This document shows, piece after piece, positions 13,336 through 25,639 of a stretch of 64,000 nt of DNA. Below the pieces are notes generated by a model, which saw nothing but the letters and a program-made list of their open reading frames with translations, was not told where the DNA came from and did not search any database. A program made the translations under genes and the position numbers. The stretch comes from Oreocharis arfaki (Eukaryota; Chordata; Aves; Passeriformes; Paramythiidae): the NCBI GenBank assembly GCA_013398015.1, contig VZRR01010431.1:310001-374000 (forward strand), written 5' to 3'. How positions within the stretch are numbered: position 1 is the stretch's first letter; each line of letters begins with the position of its first letter.

Positions 13336-13478
13336 TCAAGACTTTTGCATCTTTTTTTCCAGATACATTTTCCTGTAGGTCTGAAACATCTCTTTTGAGT
13401 CTTTGACAGGACTGTGAAGAGTGTCTCCATCTCCATCCAGGATCTGTATAGCTGTATCAAGGGGAATACTGTCCTCAG
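13336..13478 (-). CDS. RESF1: RESF1 last coding exon, C-terminus ending after an A7 run
   Basis: The acceptor is ctgtcttgcag/CTGAGGAC. The frame continues from exon 2 and includes the conserved motif VKDSKEMFQTYRKMYLEK (human has VKDSKEMFQTYKQMYLEK). Right after this motif lies a run of seven A (GGAAAAAAAG). The frame then reads KMQKS and a TGA at 13338-13336. One reading frame over, the same bases give KRCKSLDSTPVSK, which resembles the human ending KRSRSLGSSPVK and then runs about ten codons further to a TAA. So the annotated stop may result from one extra A (sequencing error or real indel), or birds may use a different short tail. Exon and motif are secure; the last 5-20 residues are not. 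Confidence 0.82.
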
Positions 13479-14639
13479 CTGCAAGACAGACAAGCACGTT
13501 AAAGCAAGAGTCACAAAGGACTCTACTCCTAATGCATGTGGTACTTAAGACCTTCCAGCGTCAAAAAGGATGCCACAAACTTCCTCCCTAAAGCACCAGG
13601 CACCTCAGATTTAAAACAATCTCCAGTGCATCTTTAAGCACACAACGGCTATTTATGTGTCTTCACAAGACAGATTTCTGGAGAGTATTAAGAAAGGTAT
13701 GACAGAAAACATGCCTTTGTGGGAGTAAGAGAAGAAACAAGAGGAAGGGCTAAAAAGATGGCACACACCAAAGCCCAAGGACACACGCAACAGCAACAGA
13801 AGATGCAAAGGTTGCAAACTATGTTACTTGCAACACCACAACGCAAGAATCAGCATGCAAGTCCTCTGCTCTAAGGTTAAGACGCAGATAGCAACAAGGC
13901 TACAGCATGCATTTTGTTTCCTGTCAGACCAGCCGGAAAACAAGACTAGAGCTAGAAAGGTACCTAAAGCAAAGAAACAAGGACAGCTGGGAGCAACCTC
14001 ACCCAAGATTTACAAAGGATGGAACAAACAAGATCCTGAGATGAAAGTTGCCACTGTTGTAACAACTGACTCCTAAATGCTATAAAAGACCATCCAAAAA
14101 GCAAATTGCTAATCAAGAGAAATGAGGAAGATGTAATAGTGGCCCCACTGTTCCTCTGGGTGTCATACAAATAAGCTTGTCCAGAATACTGGGACACACA
14201 GGTCCTGGAACTTGTGAGCACACGTGTTATGTGTGGACAGCAGCAATGTACTGTGAAAGCCAGATTTTTTTTTTTTAAATCACTTTCGGTTTTTAAAGCC
14301 ATGCACTAGATTCTGTTACATCACTGCCTACATTTTGAAGTGTGAAAGAGTCTTCATATACAATTTAAAACTGTATTTAAATGCTGTTACCAGTGCTACA
14401 TCCAAGTTAACAGCACAGGAAAATTTCCACATTTCCAACAACATAATCATAAAAGAATAAAAAGCTCCACAAATCTTTGAGACTCGTATGTCTATTCTAT
14501 GGTATCCATTTAATCAGCAGAACTAGTAAATAATAATTTAAAATGCTTTATTAAGGTTTACTACTATAAAGGAACATTTAAAACCAAGCAAAGAGGATTT
14601 AGCTTGTATTTCAAATGGGACACTCAGAAGTCACTTCAC
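13479..14639 (-). other. RESF1: RESF1 last intron
   Basis: A 1.16-kb intron between the 75-nt exon (donor gtgaag) and the last exon (acceptor cttgcag). No repeat family was recognised. Open frames inside it on either strand have no recognisable protein features. Confidence 0.7.
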
Positions 14640-14714
14640 CTGTAGAGATCTCTTCCAGTTTCTTCTGCTTCACTGGTTCACATTTTAACCAGTCTTCTTT
14701 TTTACTCTTGACAC
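14640..14714 (-). CDS. RESF1: RESF1 coding exon 2 (75 nt)
   Basis: Spliced exon too short to show as an ORF. The acceptor reads ctttttag/GTGTCAAG and the donor ACAG/gtgaag on the minus strand. Joined in phase 1 to the large exon it reads GVKSKKEDWLKCEPVKQKK and onward. This matches the human RESF1 segment containing the KEDWLK core right after the long-exon junction, so both exon and phase are well supported. The length is a multiple of three, so the phase is unchanged. Confidence 0.88.
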
Positions 14715-16025
14715 CTAAAAAGAAAATTTTTAAAAATATTTCTGAGTTCCTATATCACAAGTTTTGGCCTCTATTCAGCATCAAATTCTAACACATATAT
14801 TAGCACATGCAAAAGGAAATTTCCTTTGGGTATGAAAATTACTGCAAGGGCTGATATATACAGCTTAAGATTTGGGTTTATTTAAAAATCAAATTCAACA
14901 TTTGACATCAATATGCTTCAGAGTGCACCATGTAAAATGTTGAAAAATGGGGTAGGGAAGAAGAGAAGGAAAAATGGATGCTTAAAGCAAAGACAGAAAA
15001 GGTCATGTGCAGGATATGTCTGGCCTAAGCCCTCTGTCTTCCTCAATGTCACAAAAGATCACTCCCTCCTCTGCCCAGCCAGCCTTAAGCACAACTAGGT
15101 GAACAGTGATTAAAGATCAGATCACCTTTGGTAACTATGCCAAGGGAATCTACTTTCTACAACCAAGCCAAGCTATCTTCAAATACTTCAAAGTATTCTA
15201 CAAATACTTTAGGAAGCCTTCTCCCAAAGTTATTTGAAACTGCCATGCTCTAAAGTACTCTAATTTCATTCTCTAAGACTTACAGAAAACTGAAGGAAAA
15301 GTCCCATGTTCTTTTTCAGCTTAACACACAGCTGTGGTCTGTCAGAGAGCAAGTTAGGATATCTCAGCCTTCAGCCTCTACAGTCCCATGTTTTCACTGT
15401 CTGTAGTTTAGTGCAACATGAATTTAAAAATGAATACAGACTTCTTACTTGCAAATGAATAACCAAGATAGCATCATACCTGCTACAACGACTTTATCTC
15501 TTTCTGGAGAATTCTTTGCAGCTAAGCTTTCTTCACCAGGGGCTGGATTTCTGAACAGTATCTCTGGACACAGCTTGAACTCAAGTATTTCCCTCTTGCA
15601 TGATTTCTCAACTGTCGGGACAGACACGTCTCTTTTCGAGTCGCTGTTTTGTGACACTTTGGTGGTTTTANCTTTGGTAACTATGCCAAGGGAATCTACT
15701 TTCTACAACCAAGCCAAGCTATCTTCAAATACTTCAAAGTATTCTACAAATACTTTAGGAAGCCTTCTCCCAAAGTTATTTGAAACTGCCATGCTCTAAA
15801 GTACTCTAATTTCATTCTCTAAGACTTACAGAAAACTGAAGGAAAAGTCCCATGTTCTTTTTCAGCTTAACACACAGCTGTGGTCTGTCAGAGAGCAAGT
15901 TAGGATATCTCAGCCTTCAGCCTCTACAGTCCCATGTTTTCACTGTCTGTAGTTTAGTGCAACATGAATTTAAAAATGAATACAGACTTCTTACTTGCAA
16001 ATGAATAACCAAGATAGCATCATAC
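14715..16025 (-). other. RESF1: RESF1 intron after the large exon, inflated by a false duplication
   Basis: Runs from donor gtatg (16025-16021) to acceptor ctttttag (14722-14715). It contains the N at 15671 and the first copy of the 545-bp duplication, including a spurious copy of the large exon's 3' end at 15480-15670. If the duplication is an artefact, the true intron is about 0.77 kb. Confidence 0.7.
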
Positions 16026-16216
16026 CTGCTACAACGACTTTATCTCTTTCTGGAGAATTCTTTGCAGCTAAGCTTTCTTCACCAGGGGCTGGATTTCTGA
16101 ACAGTATCTCTGGACACAGCTTGAACTCAAGTATTTCCCTCTTGCATGATTTCTCAACTGTCGGGACAGACACGTCTCTTTTCGAGTCGCTGTTTTGTGA
16201 CACTTTGGTGGTTTTA
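15126..16216. repeat. Exact 545-bp direct duplication flanking a single N
   Basis: Bases 15126-15670 and 15672-16216 read identically, offset 546, separated only by the N at 15671. The first copy ends exactly at the N and the second starts right after it. This is the signature of two contig ends whose overlap was not merged. The copied block covers the last 191 bases of the RESF1 large exon plus adjoining intron, so 15480-15670 looks like a second exon end but most likely does not exist in the animal. Confidence 0.93.
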
Positions 16217-19200
16217 TGCCAGACGGGTCTGACAGGTGATGTCTCTAATTTTGTCAGATAGATGCGCTCCTGTGCTGTACGTTTGAATGCCACTCTGTTC
16301 AGGTAGTGTTTTTTGGGCTCCTTTTGAAGATGCAGCTTTAGTCTGTTATTTCTTCTGTTTAGGTATAGAAGGTTTTTATCAGGAAACATTTTGTCAGAGC
16401 ACTTGTCTTTGTTTTGACCATCGAGACGTCTTTCTTTGTTAGAAAAGTAGTTTTTAGACATGCTAGAAGACCGAGCCCTTTTCCTCTGCAGTTTAAGCAC
16501 AGAGCAATCTGCTAAGGAACTCCTTGGTTTCCAACCATTTTCTCCATTCAGCTTTTTAGCTTTGTCAGCATTTAGCATGCAATTATGTGCAAGCTGCTTA
16601 GAACTCTTTGCTTCAGAGTGTTTCAGTCTTTCCTCCTCTAGCTTTGCTTTCTTAAGTTCTCTCTTCCCAACCATATTTTCCTTCATCTTCCGTTTGTATG
16701 GCTGCTCCTGCAAAGGATGAACTTTCACAGATTTATGTGGAGAATGTTTTGTGTTTCTTGATTTGAAGTCTACAGTGCTACTATCTGAGAACTTTACAGC
16801 ATCAGCTCGGTAACTACTCAGTTTTTTATGTTTTATTTCTGCTGGTAATTTTGCCTGCTCTTTGACATTAATTCCTACATCTTGCCTAAGCATCTCCTTT
16901 TGTTTCTTACTGTTTTGTCCTTCAGCTGAGTTCTCTTCACAAGTTTTCATTTTTTGTCCTTGACTGACTTCAGAGTGCTTCATTTCAACAGTTTCTGACT
17001 TCACAAACTGGTGAATGTCCATTCTGGATTTCATGGCCAAACTGGGTTTGTTTATATCATTTGAAAGTGGCTCAGTTTTGAAAACTCTCTCCTTTCCAGA
17101 AAACTCTGCCATGTTGTCTGCATGCGTATGATCAGTCTTCTCTGGTAACTCTTGTGATGCTGTCTGGTGCTCTTTTTTGTAAGAATGTAATTCTTTACTT
17201 GACACTTGGGTTCCTTTGTCAATCTGCTGATTTTCCTTACAACTGCTGCTTTTGAATTTATCAGCATCCTGGTTTTCAAAAGAATTAAGTGGCTCAATTT
17301 TTTCCTCCTGTGTTGTAGGCAGTTTGTATTCATTATCCATGTTCAGCCTCGCTTTTTTGTTCATTGGAGGAGTGTATTTGCAAGTATCTTCATTTTTGCT
17401 AATACTGTCTGGGATTTTTTCCGAAATTGTCAGGCTTCCTGCTGCACAGTTTTTCTTTTTCAAGGCATCAGACTGACCGTTGTTTTCTTCTCTCTCTGCA
17501 GAGCCAGCATTTTCAGCTTTTGAAAGCTGACAATCATTTTTCTCTGAACCAGATGTTTCTGGAGAGGGACAATGTGGTGTTCCATATGCTACAGATACAC
17601 AACCCGCTGAAGAGCAATCTTCACTTTTTTCACTGGGGTTAGAAGTTTCTTGCGGGTCTTTTTCCTTCTCACATAGATTCTGACTAGGCTGGACACTGCC
17701 TTCAAGGCTGTCCTTGTCAGCTGAAGCCTTTTCTGATTGTTGACTCATTGCTTTCTTGCTGTCACTGGAGGGACACTGGTTGTGTCCAGGAGACGGTTCT
17801 TGAACCCGATCAGGGCTTAACACTGCGATTTTAATCTGATTTACTGGGTCCTTCAAAGGAGAATTCTTGTCACTAATTTTAACCTCTTTTTGAGATTGAT
17901 TCTCCATCCCTTCAGCTACAGAACGATTTTGTGCTGCTTCTTTTGTTAGCATATCAGCACCTTCAATACCATATGGAAACTCTTTCACTAGATCTAACAG
18001 CTGATCTTTTAGGTATTTACTAGGTTCTGTTCCAAAAACGTTCACTTCCTTTTCTGTGCTATTTTTACTGGGCATGGAATTTTGTTTACTGTGGTCTCCT
18101 GGAACAGCGGGAGCATTTGTTTTAGCAGTTATGCTGATAGAGGAATCTAGTGAATTTTGATCTAACTTCTGGTTTATATTAGCAAGACTTTCTAAGTAAT
18201 TTTCAGGATGCTTGAAAGATGCCTTGAATGACATGTTTTGTTCAGAGGTAGAAACTGCTTTAAGAGGATTGCCACTGCTTTCCTTCTCCAAATGACTTGA
18301 TGATTCTTCCAACATTTTCAGCAGCAAGCTCTCTCTTTGGGAAGTGTTATTGCTCAGCTCAGTCTTCTGCAAGTCCAGATGCTGTTCCTTTTCCTTTGCA
18401 CCATTTGCATTTCCTTCTGACACATATGTCTCATAGACTGACCTGAAGATACCTGCTATTTGTGGATTATAAAATTTATCACCTTCAACAAGAGAGCATA
18501 CACTAGAAATACAAAACATCTCATTTTCCAGCACAGCTGTGGATGTATCTCCTGCCTCTAACACAGCTTGCTTGTCTTCATGGTCTCTTATACCTTCTTG
18601 AGAGAGTTGATTATGAAAATTTGTGTCTGATTCAGGAAGAGAATCCTTGTTTTGTAATCCAAGCTGCAGATTTTTTCTGGCATCTTGAGCAGTTTGACTA
18701 ACTTTCCTTTGGTTTTCATCACCTAACTTGATCTGTTGCAAATCTGAGTCCACTTTTTGTTCCAGAACATAATCACAAGGATTTTCTGTTGTTCCTTTGG
18801 CAGTATTTGCCACACTTAAACCATTTTTCCCTTCTTCTCGCAAACTACATGCGCTCCCTGGGTCGATCACTGCGTAGGTATTACCTTCGGGTGTTGGAAT
18901 ATTGCCTGCCTGCTCACTTAGTGTTCTCTGTTCACAAAGTACTAAAGGAGAGACAACTGCAACTTGAGGTTCAAAATTTTTTGTCAAATTGGAAGTCAAC
19001 GTATCGAGTTTTTGTTCCACAGAGGTAGTTGTTACTGGCAGAACTGCCTCGTCCATGCTAGCCAGAACATTTTTTTTCCCTGTCTTCTTTGTGTTTTGGC
19101 TGGAGGGTGAAATCTGATTTGCTGTGGGGCTTTCATTTGACTGTTTATTTTGCACATTTACAGATTCTGATGGATACTTCCCCCACAAGCGCAGGCATGC

Positions 19201-21261
19201 AGCCAGCTCTTCCACAGAGTAACTACAATTGTTCTGGTTACAGGATGCATTTTCAGTAAATGGTGTTTTTTTCTGAGCTACCTCACTCTGGAATTTAGCA
19301 TCACCAGATGCAGTTGTTTCTGATGCAGGAGCGTTTGTGTGAGCCACAGATGCCTGCTCACCTTTCAGACTTTGTACATTCTTCTCATTGGTGTCTTTTA
19401 GCAAGCTTCCACCCAAGACAGACGTATTGATCAGTGGTTTTTCACTGCACAGGAGACTCGTCAGTATTTTATCAGCAGTAGCACCAGCTGTCTTCTCTTT
19501 CAATACATTTGTGCTGCTCAATACAAACTGAAGAAATGATGAGTTCTCGGGGCCAATCTGCACACTCTTTGATGCCGTCTTGACAGAGCTCCCTGCTTGA
19601 GTAAAACAGGAAGCATTGTTTGAGGAAGCCACAGTGCCCTGAGAAGAGGCCAAGGCATACACATCCTTTTGTTCCAAGGTGCTCTCAGGATTATGAAATT
19701 GAGCTGGGACTTTGCTCTGAGAGGGAACAGGAGTAAAGCTTGATGACAGGCTCCCCTGCTCCACCTGAGGGTTACTTTGAGTCACCTCCAATCTTCTGTT
19801 ATCAGCACTGGCTAGATTTTTGTCCTTTCTTTCTTCATGTGAAACCTTGAGCATGGGCCTCTCTGTCCTCACTGCTTCAGATGGGGAAGGTGGTACATTT
19901 TGTTTTGGTACACATGGAAGACAATTAGCAGGAGGACACGGATAACTAGGAGGAGGAGGGAGAGCATTTTTGTCATGATAGATTTTTTTTTTATAATTAT
20001 GAACCGTTTCAAGGAGGACAACCCTTTTTTTAAGACATTTCAGCTTTTCAGCTTCCCAAGCCAGTCTCTCCTTCGTAATTGCTATTCCACGTGTTGCTGC
20101 TGATGAAGAAATCTGAGCATTAACAGACCCATTCATCGCACTACTAGTCTGGCTCTCTGGAACTGAAGCAGGATCACTCAGCGGCTTTGAAGAAAGAGCT
20201 TCTATTTCTTTCACAACATCAAGCAGTTCTTTGGGAATGCCAGAGGATGGCAGAGAGCTTTCATTAAAAGACCGATTTGCTGTCCCACTTCCACTTGGAT
20301 TACAGGCATTCCTGATTGACTGACTGACTTCTCCAGATTGCTGCTTCTGACAGTGTTGCTGAATACTGTTAAACCCAAGAGCATTTTTTGGATCCAGCGG
20401 GCACCTCTGCTGGTTAATGTTGTATCCATTAGGTACATTTTGTGCTTCCTGTGGTACACCCATTGAAGATTGTGCTGCAGGTCTTGAAACACAGTTGGCA
20501 GGCACCAAAGATGGCGCAGAACATCCTCTAGGAGCTTCTGATCCCATCTGACTCGGTTGGAATTGTGGCAGCTGTACACTTGTTCCAGTATTTTGAGTCA
20601 CTGAGTACAAAACTTTACACTGAGTATTGGAATTAAATATTTGGGGTTGGACATGCTGCCCGGAAGTACCAAGAGGAAGAGAATTATTCTGGGGATGAAT
20701 ACCACCTTGATGTAGTGTTGCAAATCTCACAGAATTATGCTGCAGCATTTCTGGCTGCACAGTGTAAACGCTGGTAGTGGCGTACTGAGGCTCCCCAAGT
20801 ATGTTCCTTACATTATTCTCTGCGTTCATTTGAGAGGAGAGGGGAGGTAAATTTCTACAGGGATAACTGTAGGGATTAGAGACTGGCCAAGAAGTCTGAG
20901 TCATCTGTGCCCGCAAAGGTGAATTCTGAGCGGGAGGTTTCGGAGCTATTAAGCACATCTGTGAATGTTGTTTAACTGAGTATTTCGACGTAAAAAAATT
21001 ATTACCAGTTACAGATGCTCCTGGTGAGGTTTGATCAGAAGTTTTGAATCCTTCAGCATTTACAACAGGGAAGGCAGCATTGATAGTTGGCACATACACG
21101 ATTTGGTTATTTTCAGCATAAGTGCATGCATTTTTAGAGGAGTTGGCATTTGTCTGAGGAAAGGCATGTCCATTAGGAAGTAACTGAGTGAAACATGCTC
21201 CTCCGCTTTGCAGGTTTGTATTTGCATCAGCATTCTGGACTGGCCTTACATTCCAGTCCAT
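16026..21261 (-). CDS. RESF1: RESF1 main coding exon (retroelement silencing factor 1)
   Basis: Encodes residues 1-1745 of about 1,817 (human protein about 1,750). In mouse stem cells RESF1 is a nuclear partner of SETDB1 needed for H3K9me3 silencing of endogenous retroviruses. Identity rests on blocks matching remembered mammalian RESF1: SVEELAACLRLWGKYPSE (about 678-695), VAVVSPLVLCEQRTLS (about 765-780), CSLVEGDKFYNPQIAGIF (about 921-938), LVKEFPYGIEG (about 1090-1100), KKHYLNRVAFKRT (about 1648-1660) and LEFKLCPEILFRN (about 1709-1721). The rest is low-complexity Ser/Asn/Gln/Lys-rich sequence with a proline cluster near 431-449 and a Lys-rich C-terminal third, likely mostly disordered. No membrane segment or enzymatic domain is visible. 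The start ATG has A at -3 and G at +4 and lies 39 nt inside a splice acceptor (tttttttttag/CATTTTGG). The exon ends GTAGCAG/gtatg. The frame is intact throughout. Its last 191 bases are repeated at 15480-15670 by an apparent assembly error. Confidence 0.93.
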
Positions 21262-21300
21262 CTTTTCTTGTTTTCTTTTTCTTCAGGCAAAACCAAAATG
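21262..21300 (-). other. RESF1: 5'UTR portion of the RESF1 large exon
   Basis: 39 nt between the acceptor (AG at 21302-21301, preceded by a long T run) and the ATG. It is purine-rich near the start codon. An upstream ATG in the preceding candidate exon would read through this piece out of frame. Confidence 0.6.
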
Positions 21301-22641
21301 CTAAAAAAAAATTTTACAAAAATTACAACCTTTTGATCAAGACCTATTTCACTTACTAAGAAGTGATTTAAAATGCATAATGAACAGAACTGTTGAACTT
21401 AAATTGCTAGGTTGGAGAGCAACCCTGTTAGCACAACCCGTGGATGTCAATGCTGTCAATGTCAAGTTGCATAAATTGTTCTCCAGAACACAGTTAAAGT
21501 GTAAAACCAGAAGCAACTAACAATTCTATTCACTATCTAATGACTAACAAAATCTTCACATTATTCTGCTAATGCTATTATCATTCAACCTTTTAATTTA
21601 ACAATAGATTGCTGTATTTACCTTCTTCATCCAAAACCAATGGAAAAAAACCCCAAGGTATGTGTATAACATGACACAATAAGCAATACTCAAGAGCTGA
21701 ACGTAAGAAACACCTACAGAATAAAATACAGGCCTGGGTTTTCAATTATACCTTCAATTCAATTTCAATTATACCTTTCAATTATACCTTCAATTTCAAT
21801 TATACCTTCAAATACAACAAAAGAAATGAAAAAATAATATGTGTTTAGTAAAAATCTCTCATAATAGTGTGGCCCACTAGTTTAATTTTGAGAAATACGA
21901 CTGTGCCTCTAGTGAGCTGCAAGCAAGGCACCCCTAATTCTGTTGGTAGCATTAACTTACTCAGCTGGGAGAAGGCATGAAGCATGGAGATGACAGCAAC
22001 GCTTCTGCTACTGCAGTATTTACACCTTCAGGAGGTGACGAAGTCACATATCTCTAAGTCTTCATGTGTTATATTCCAGAATGCACATGGATTACCAACA
22101 AACCCAATTGGGTGAGCATGTTACTCTGTAAAGTTCCTAGAGATAATGCCTTCAAAGCCAAACACTATTTCAGCCTTCAAAAATGCACAAAAAGCACAAA
22201 ACACCCCATGCCAACATACAAGAATGAGTGCTTGTCTGCATCTCAACAAGCTCCTCTTAGCATGGTCAAACTCAGCTAGGACAGAACAAACACCTCGTTT
22301 TGTGCCGCGTGTTAAGACAGTTTCTCAACAAAATGTTCCATGCCATTTCTCCCAGATCACCCAAGGCTCCTGACTTTCCTTCAGGGGTGCTTCTAGATTT
22401 TAAGACTTTTCTGATTTCAAATTTGAGAATCAGAAGTATCACTCATATCTAGCCTATAAAAAATAGAAGACCCAGTGTTATAATTTTCTGGGTGTTATTT
22501 TCAACATTCAAAGACAGTTATATCTTCCCTCAGTCTTTTACCTTCTCTGCTCTCATAAGACACCAGTAACAAAAGAAAGCAGGAAAACAAAGTTGCGCAT
22601 GAAATTCGTAAGAAAACATCGACAGCAGTGTTAATACTTAC
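21301..22641 (-). other. RESF1: RESF1 intron upstream of the large exon
   Basis: A 1.34-kb intron with donor gtaagtatt at 22641-22633 and a T-rich acceptor ending at 21301. It is AT-rich and holds a small TTCAATTATACC minisatellite at 21741-21811. No other recognisable element was seen. Confidence 0.55.
21741..21811. repeat. Minisatellite of TTCAATTATACC-type units
   Basis: The core TTCAATTATACC occurs four times with small spacers (TTCAATT, TTTCAATT) in about 70 bp within the intron just upstream of the RESF1 coding exon. It is a local tandem expansion and likely length-polymorphic. Confidence 0.8.
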
Positions 22642-22726
22642 AGTGATGCAGGAATCTTAGAGGAGAAAACAGGCTTTTGCATCCAAGGTAAAGCTTTCCG
22701 GCTGCTAATGGTACACCAGGTATTTC
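22642..22726 (-). other. RESF1: Candidate RESF1 5' non-coding exon (85 nt)
   Basis: Bounded on the minus strand by a good acceptor (cattttTCAG/GAAATACC) and a near-consensus donor (GCATCACT/gtaagtatt). It lies 1.3 kb upstream of the coding exon, where mammalian RESF1 also has untranslated exons. It contains one ATG in a weak context (T at -3, C at +4). If spliced to the large exon, that ATG opens a 31-codon upstream ORF that ends at a TAA 13-15 nt past the main ATG, out of frame with it. Transcript evidence would settle it. Confidence 0.55.
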
Positions 22727-24059
22727 CTGAAAAATGATTGAGGATAAAACAATCACATCCTTGAATTAGACAAATGCTGAGGAAACATAGGACATTTACA
22801 TTTTCTGGGAACATAACTGTGAGAAAGGCAAACAAGACTAAGATGACAACCACTAGTAACTGTAAAATCCTTGGTAGAGGAGGAATTTCAACTACATGCA
22901 GCATACAACTTCACCAAAAGTAAAATCCAATTATTGTCACTGTCAAAACCAAAAAAAAAAAACTAAGAACCCCTTGTTGCAGCCATGCTGGGGACAAGGG
23001 GAGGGGTTCATTGCAATGTTAAACCCTCCCACCACTTCAGCAACTGGAAACCCCTCAGCCCTTGGTTACCCAGACTTATCAGACATACAAGTAGCACCCC
23101 AGACAGAACCTGAAACCATTCTCAGGTGCCATGGAGGGCACACTTTACAGAGACTTCCCGTTTGGAGGTAGATGCCACCATCAATGGTATCATCATCTGT
23201 ATGTCCTCACGGGCAGTCAAAATTCTGCCTTCAGTTGACCACAACGGAGGGGACCACTTCTCTCACCCTCTGCAGTAGTCCACAGGTTCCAGGAGCCCCT
23301 TCAGCCCTTCCCAAGGTCAGTCAAGTGCGACTTCCCTAAGAGCCAGCCAGCCTGAGGATGTTTTTGGGAGGTTCTAACCTCCACTGTGGAGCAGCTCCTA
23401 CACAATTCTAGTCAGGTCTGCACAGCAGCAGTTTATCACTGCATGTAGCTGCAGAGCTATGCACCACAAAGAGCAGCTAAGGAACAGCCTCTGCTGAGCT
23501 GAACCTTGCCCAGCCGGGGCAGTGACAGAGTTTATATTTATATACCTCTGGGTTACATGCCTTGTTTTTCACAGGACTACAGGTGCGTGTTAGATAAGCG
23601 AGATGCAGTAAGTTATCAGAAAGAAAGATAACATACAGATTACTTCAGATAAGCTCCAGACAGTACATCCTTTTACAAGTGTTTCACTCCTATAATTTGG
23701 CCACTCTTACTCAGTGAGGCTATTAGGCAATGCTGCAGATATTTCTAACCAGAAAGGTCTCCAAAGTCCTACAAGGCATTAGCTTTTTTACTTCCACAGG
23801 CAGAACCACTCATAGACCAGAACTTCCATGATGCTTCAGAAAAGGTACAATTTCCTGGTACTTCTGAATCAAACTCTCCCTACTTTGGGGACTCTGAGAA
23901 GCACCTCCCCTACCTCCAGTGACCAATGCTGTTAACACTCTGTGATCCTGCAAGCCCCAAAATTCATCATGTCTCTTCTCAAAAAACAGAAAAAATAGTG
24001 AGTATTCACTTGCACCCACTTCCCCTTTTAGCAGCCCCAGCCAGTCAGCTCACAAGTCC

Positions 24060-25220
24060 AGTGGTTCCTGGCATTTGACCAGGGCTACTGGAGTAGGACA
24101 CACTGCCTCTGTGGGGGTAACGCAGCTCGAATACTACCCTGATTGTAAAAGTTATCAGTGATGGATGGAGAAGGGGGATCAAGCTGCACTTGGTGTAGCA
24201 CAATGCTGAGACCAGCCTGATCCAATAATCCCAAAGTTAAACATTCTGAGAAGGTGAAGAACAACGTTTCTTGGCAAAAACTGGCACAGGTGAGGACGTA
24301 ACACAGTTCCTTATAAAGCAACCAAGAAGTGATAGTACTGATAATTTACCTGACCCTGCTGAGCTAAAGGCTACTGAGCTGAAACAGCTGGCCCAGGAAC
24401 ATCTAAAGGACAGTCAATCACTATAAAAGCCCAGTCCCAATTTTTAACAGCAGGAACTTGTTACAAAAACATAACTAATGGCCTGGCACTGGGTGCTCCA
24501 ATAGTCTATTAACTGTAAGTCTAGTTGCATTCAAAAGAACCAGTGAGGTTCACAAATACTATCGTTTATTAAATGCAACATACGTGGGTCTTTTGGATTG
24601 CCAGTGGTATTTGCATAAACTGCAGAGCAGCTAAATACAGCCCTAACAATACAATGGCAATCACAAGCTCAATTTCTCACAACAAAATACTCAGCATAGC
24701 CAAGGACACAAGTCTTACCAAAAGGTGCCCCTTCTGCAGAGGGCGAGGAAGATGTGTCCCTACAGTTTTCATTTCAGATTCTCATGCCCCAGCTAAACAC
24801 AAAATCAGGGTCCTTTTATACCTTATTAGCCATTATTGTGCAAAGTGCTGGGGGTGGTCAAATTTTCTGTTCTTTCTGGTTGTGTTGTATGAGGCATTTC
24901 TTGGTAGCAGGTATACCAGGTAGCAGTTGTACAAAACATTTCCTGGTACTGAGACTGCACTGCTCCTTTCCCACTTGACATTCCTCCCCGATGCCATGGC
25001 AACACAAACCTCCACCAGGTTTGCATGTCTGCTCTGATCACTGATGCTCTGATGTGTGGGCCCCCTCTCATATTGAGCTTTGCTCTTCTTCACTGTTTTA
25101 TGCTTCCAACATTCTTTACATATCCCCTTCTAGAAGTATGTGTGGAGATTTCTCCTTTGAGTGGGGACACCTCCAAGGTTATTTCCTGAGGCTGAGCTAA
25201 AGAGATATGCCCACAGACAT
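24060..25220 (+). mobile_element. LTR-like repeat with internal insertion, inverted relative to the 8-kb and 30-kb copies
   Basis: Read on the minus strand, 24300-24060 aligns with 8083-8260 and 30440-30640 (shared core cacctgtgccagttt, then caggctg...agc and the catcactg segment). 25220-25134 aligns with the 7830-7900 block. The two blocks are about 0.8 kb apart here but only about 0.2 kb apart in the 8-kb copy, which implies inserted sequence between them. That middle part has an antisense AATAAA (tttatt at 24564-24569), suggesting a second LTR fragment in minus orientation. Confidence 0.45.
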
Positions 25221-25639
25221 TGGTATGAGTGAGCAACATCAATCTGTACTTAACTATTTTGCCAGCTTTAAAATTGCCACTGTAATTATAGTTAACTAAC
25301 TATACTGTGTACTAACTAATTCTGATTAAGGTCCTTTAGTCTAACCAGTATTATGTTCAATATTATCAGTATTAACACCATAAAAAGAAATAATTTTTTC
25401 ATATTGGTTTGCTTTCCTTTATCCCATGGGATGAAGCTGTATAAAGACTCAACTACATCAGTGTAATTCTTTAGACATAAACCTCTGACTAAGTCTGGGG
25501 CTAAAACTGGATCCAGCCACATGCAGACTCCGCTCTGAGGAGGAGTTTAGAAAGCAACGGGATCCTTTCTGCACCTTGTGACTCAGCAGGAGGGTCACCC
25601 TGATAAACCTGGTGTGAAGCTTCCATTCTGCCTGTGACA

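Noticed and set aside
13281..13514. 77-codon minus-strand frame at the RESF1 3' end
   Set aside because: Alternative frame of the last RESF1 exon extended into the intron. Its end is relevant only to the A7 frame question.
15445..15657. Separate minus-strand ORF resembling the RESF1 C-terminal part
   Set aside because: It is the duplicated end of the RESF1 large exon in the repeated block next to the N, plus intron read-through, not a paralogue.
16460..20579. Open frames on the plus strand and in other minus frames inside the RESF1 exon
   Set aside because: Shadows of the 5.2-kb coding exon, with no independent features.
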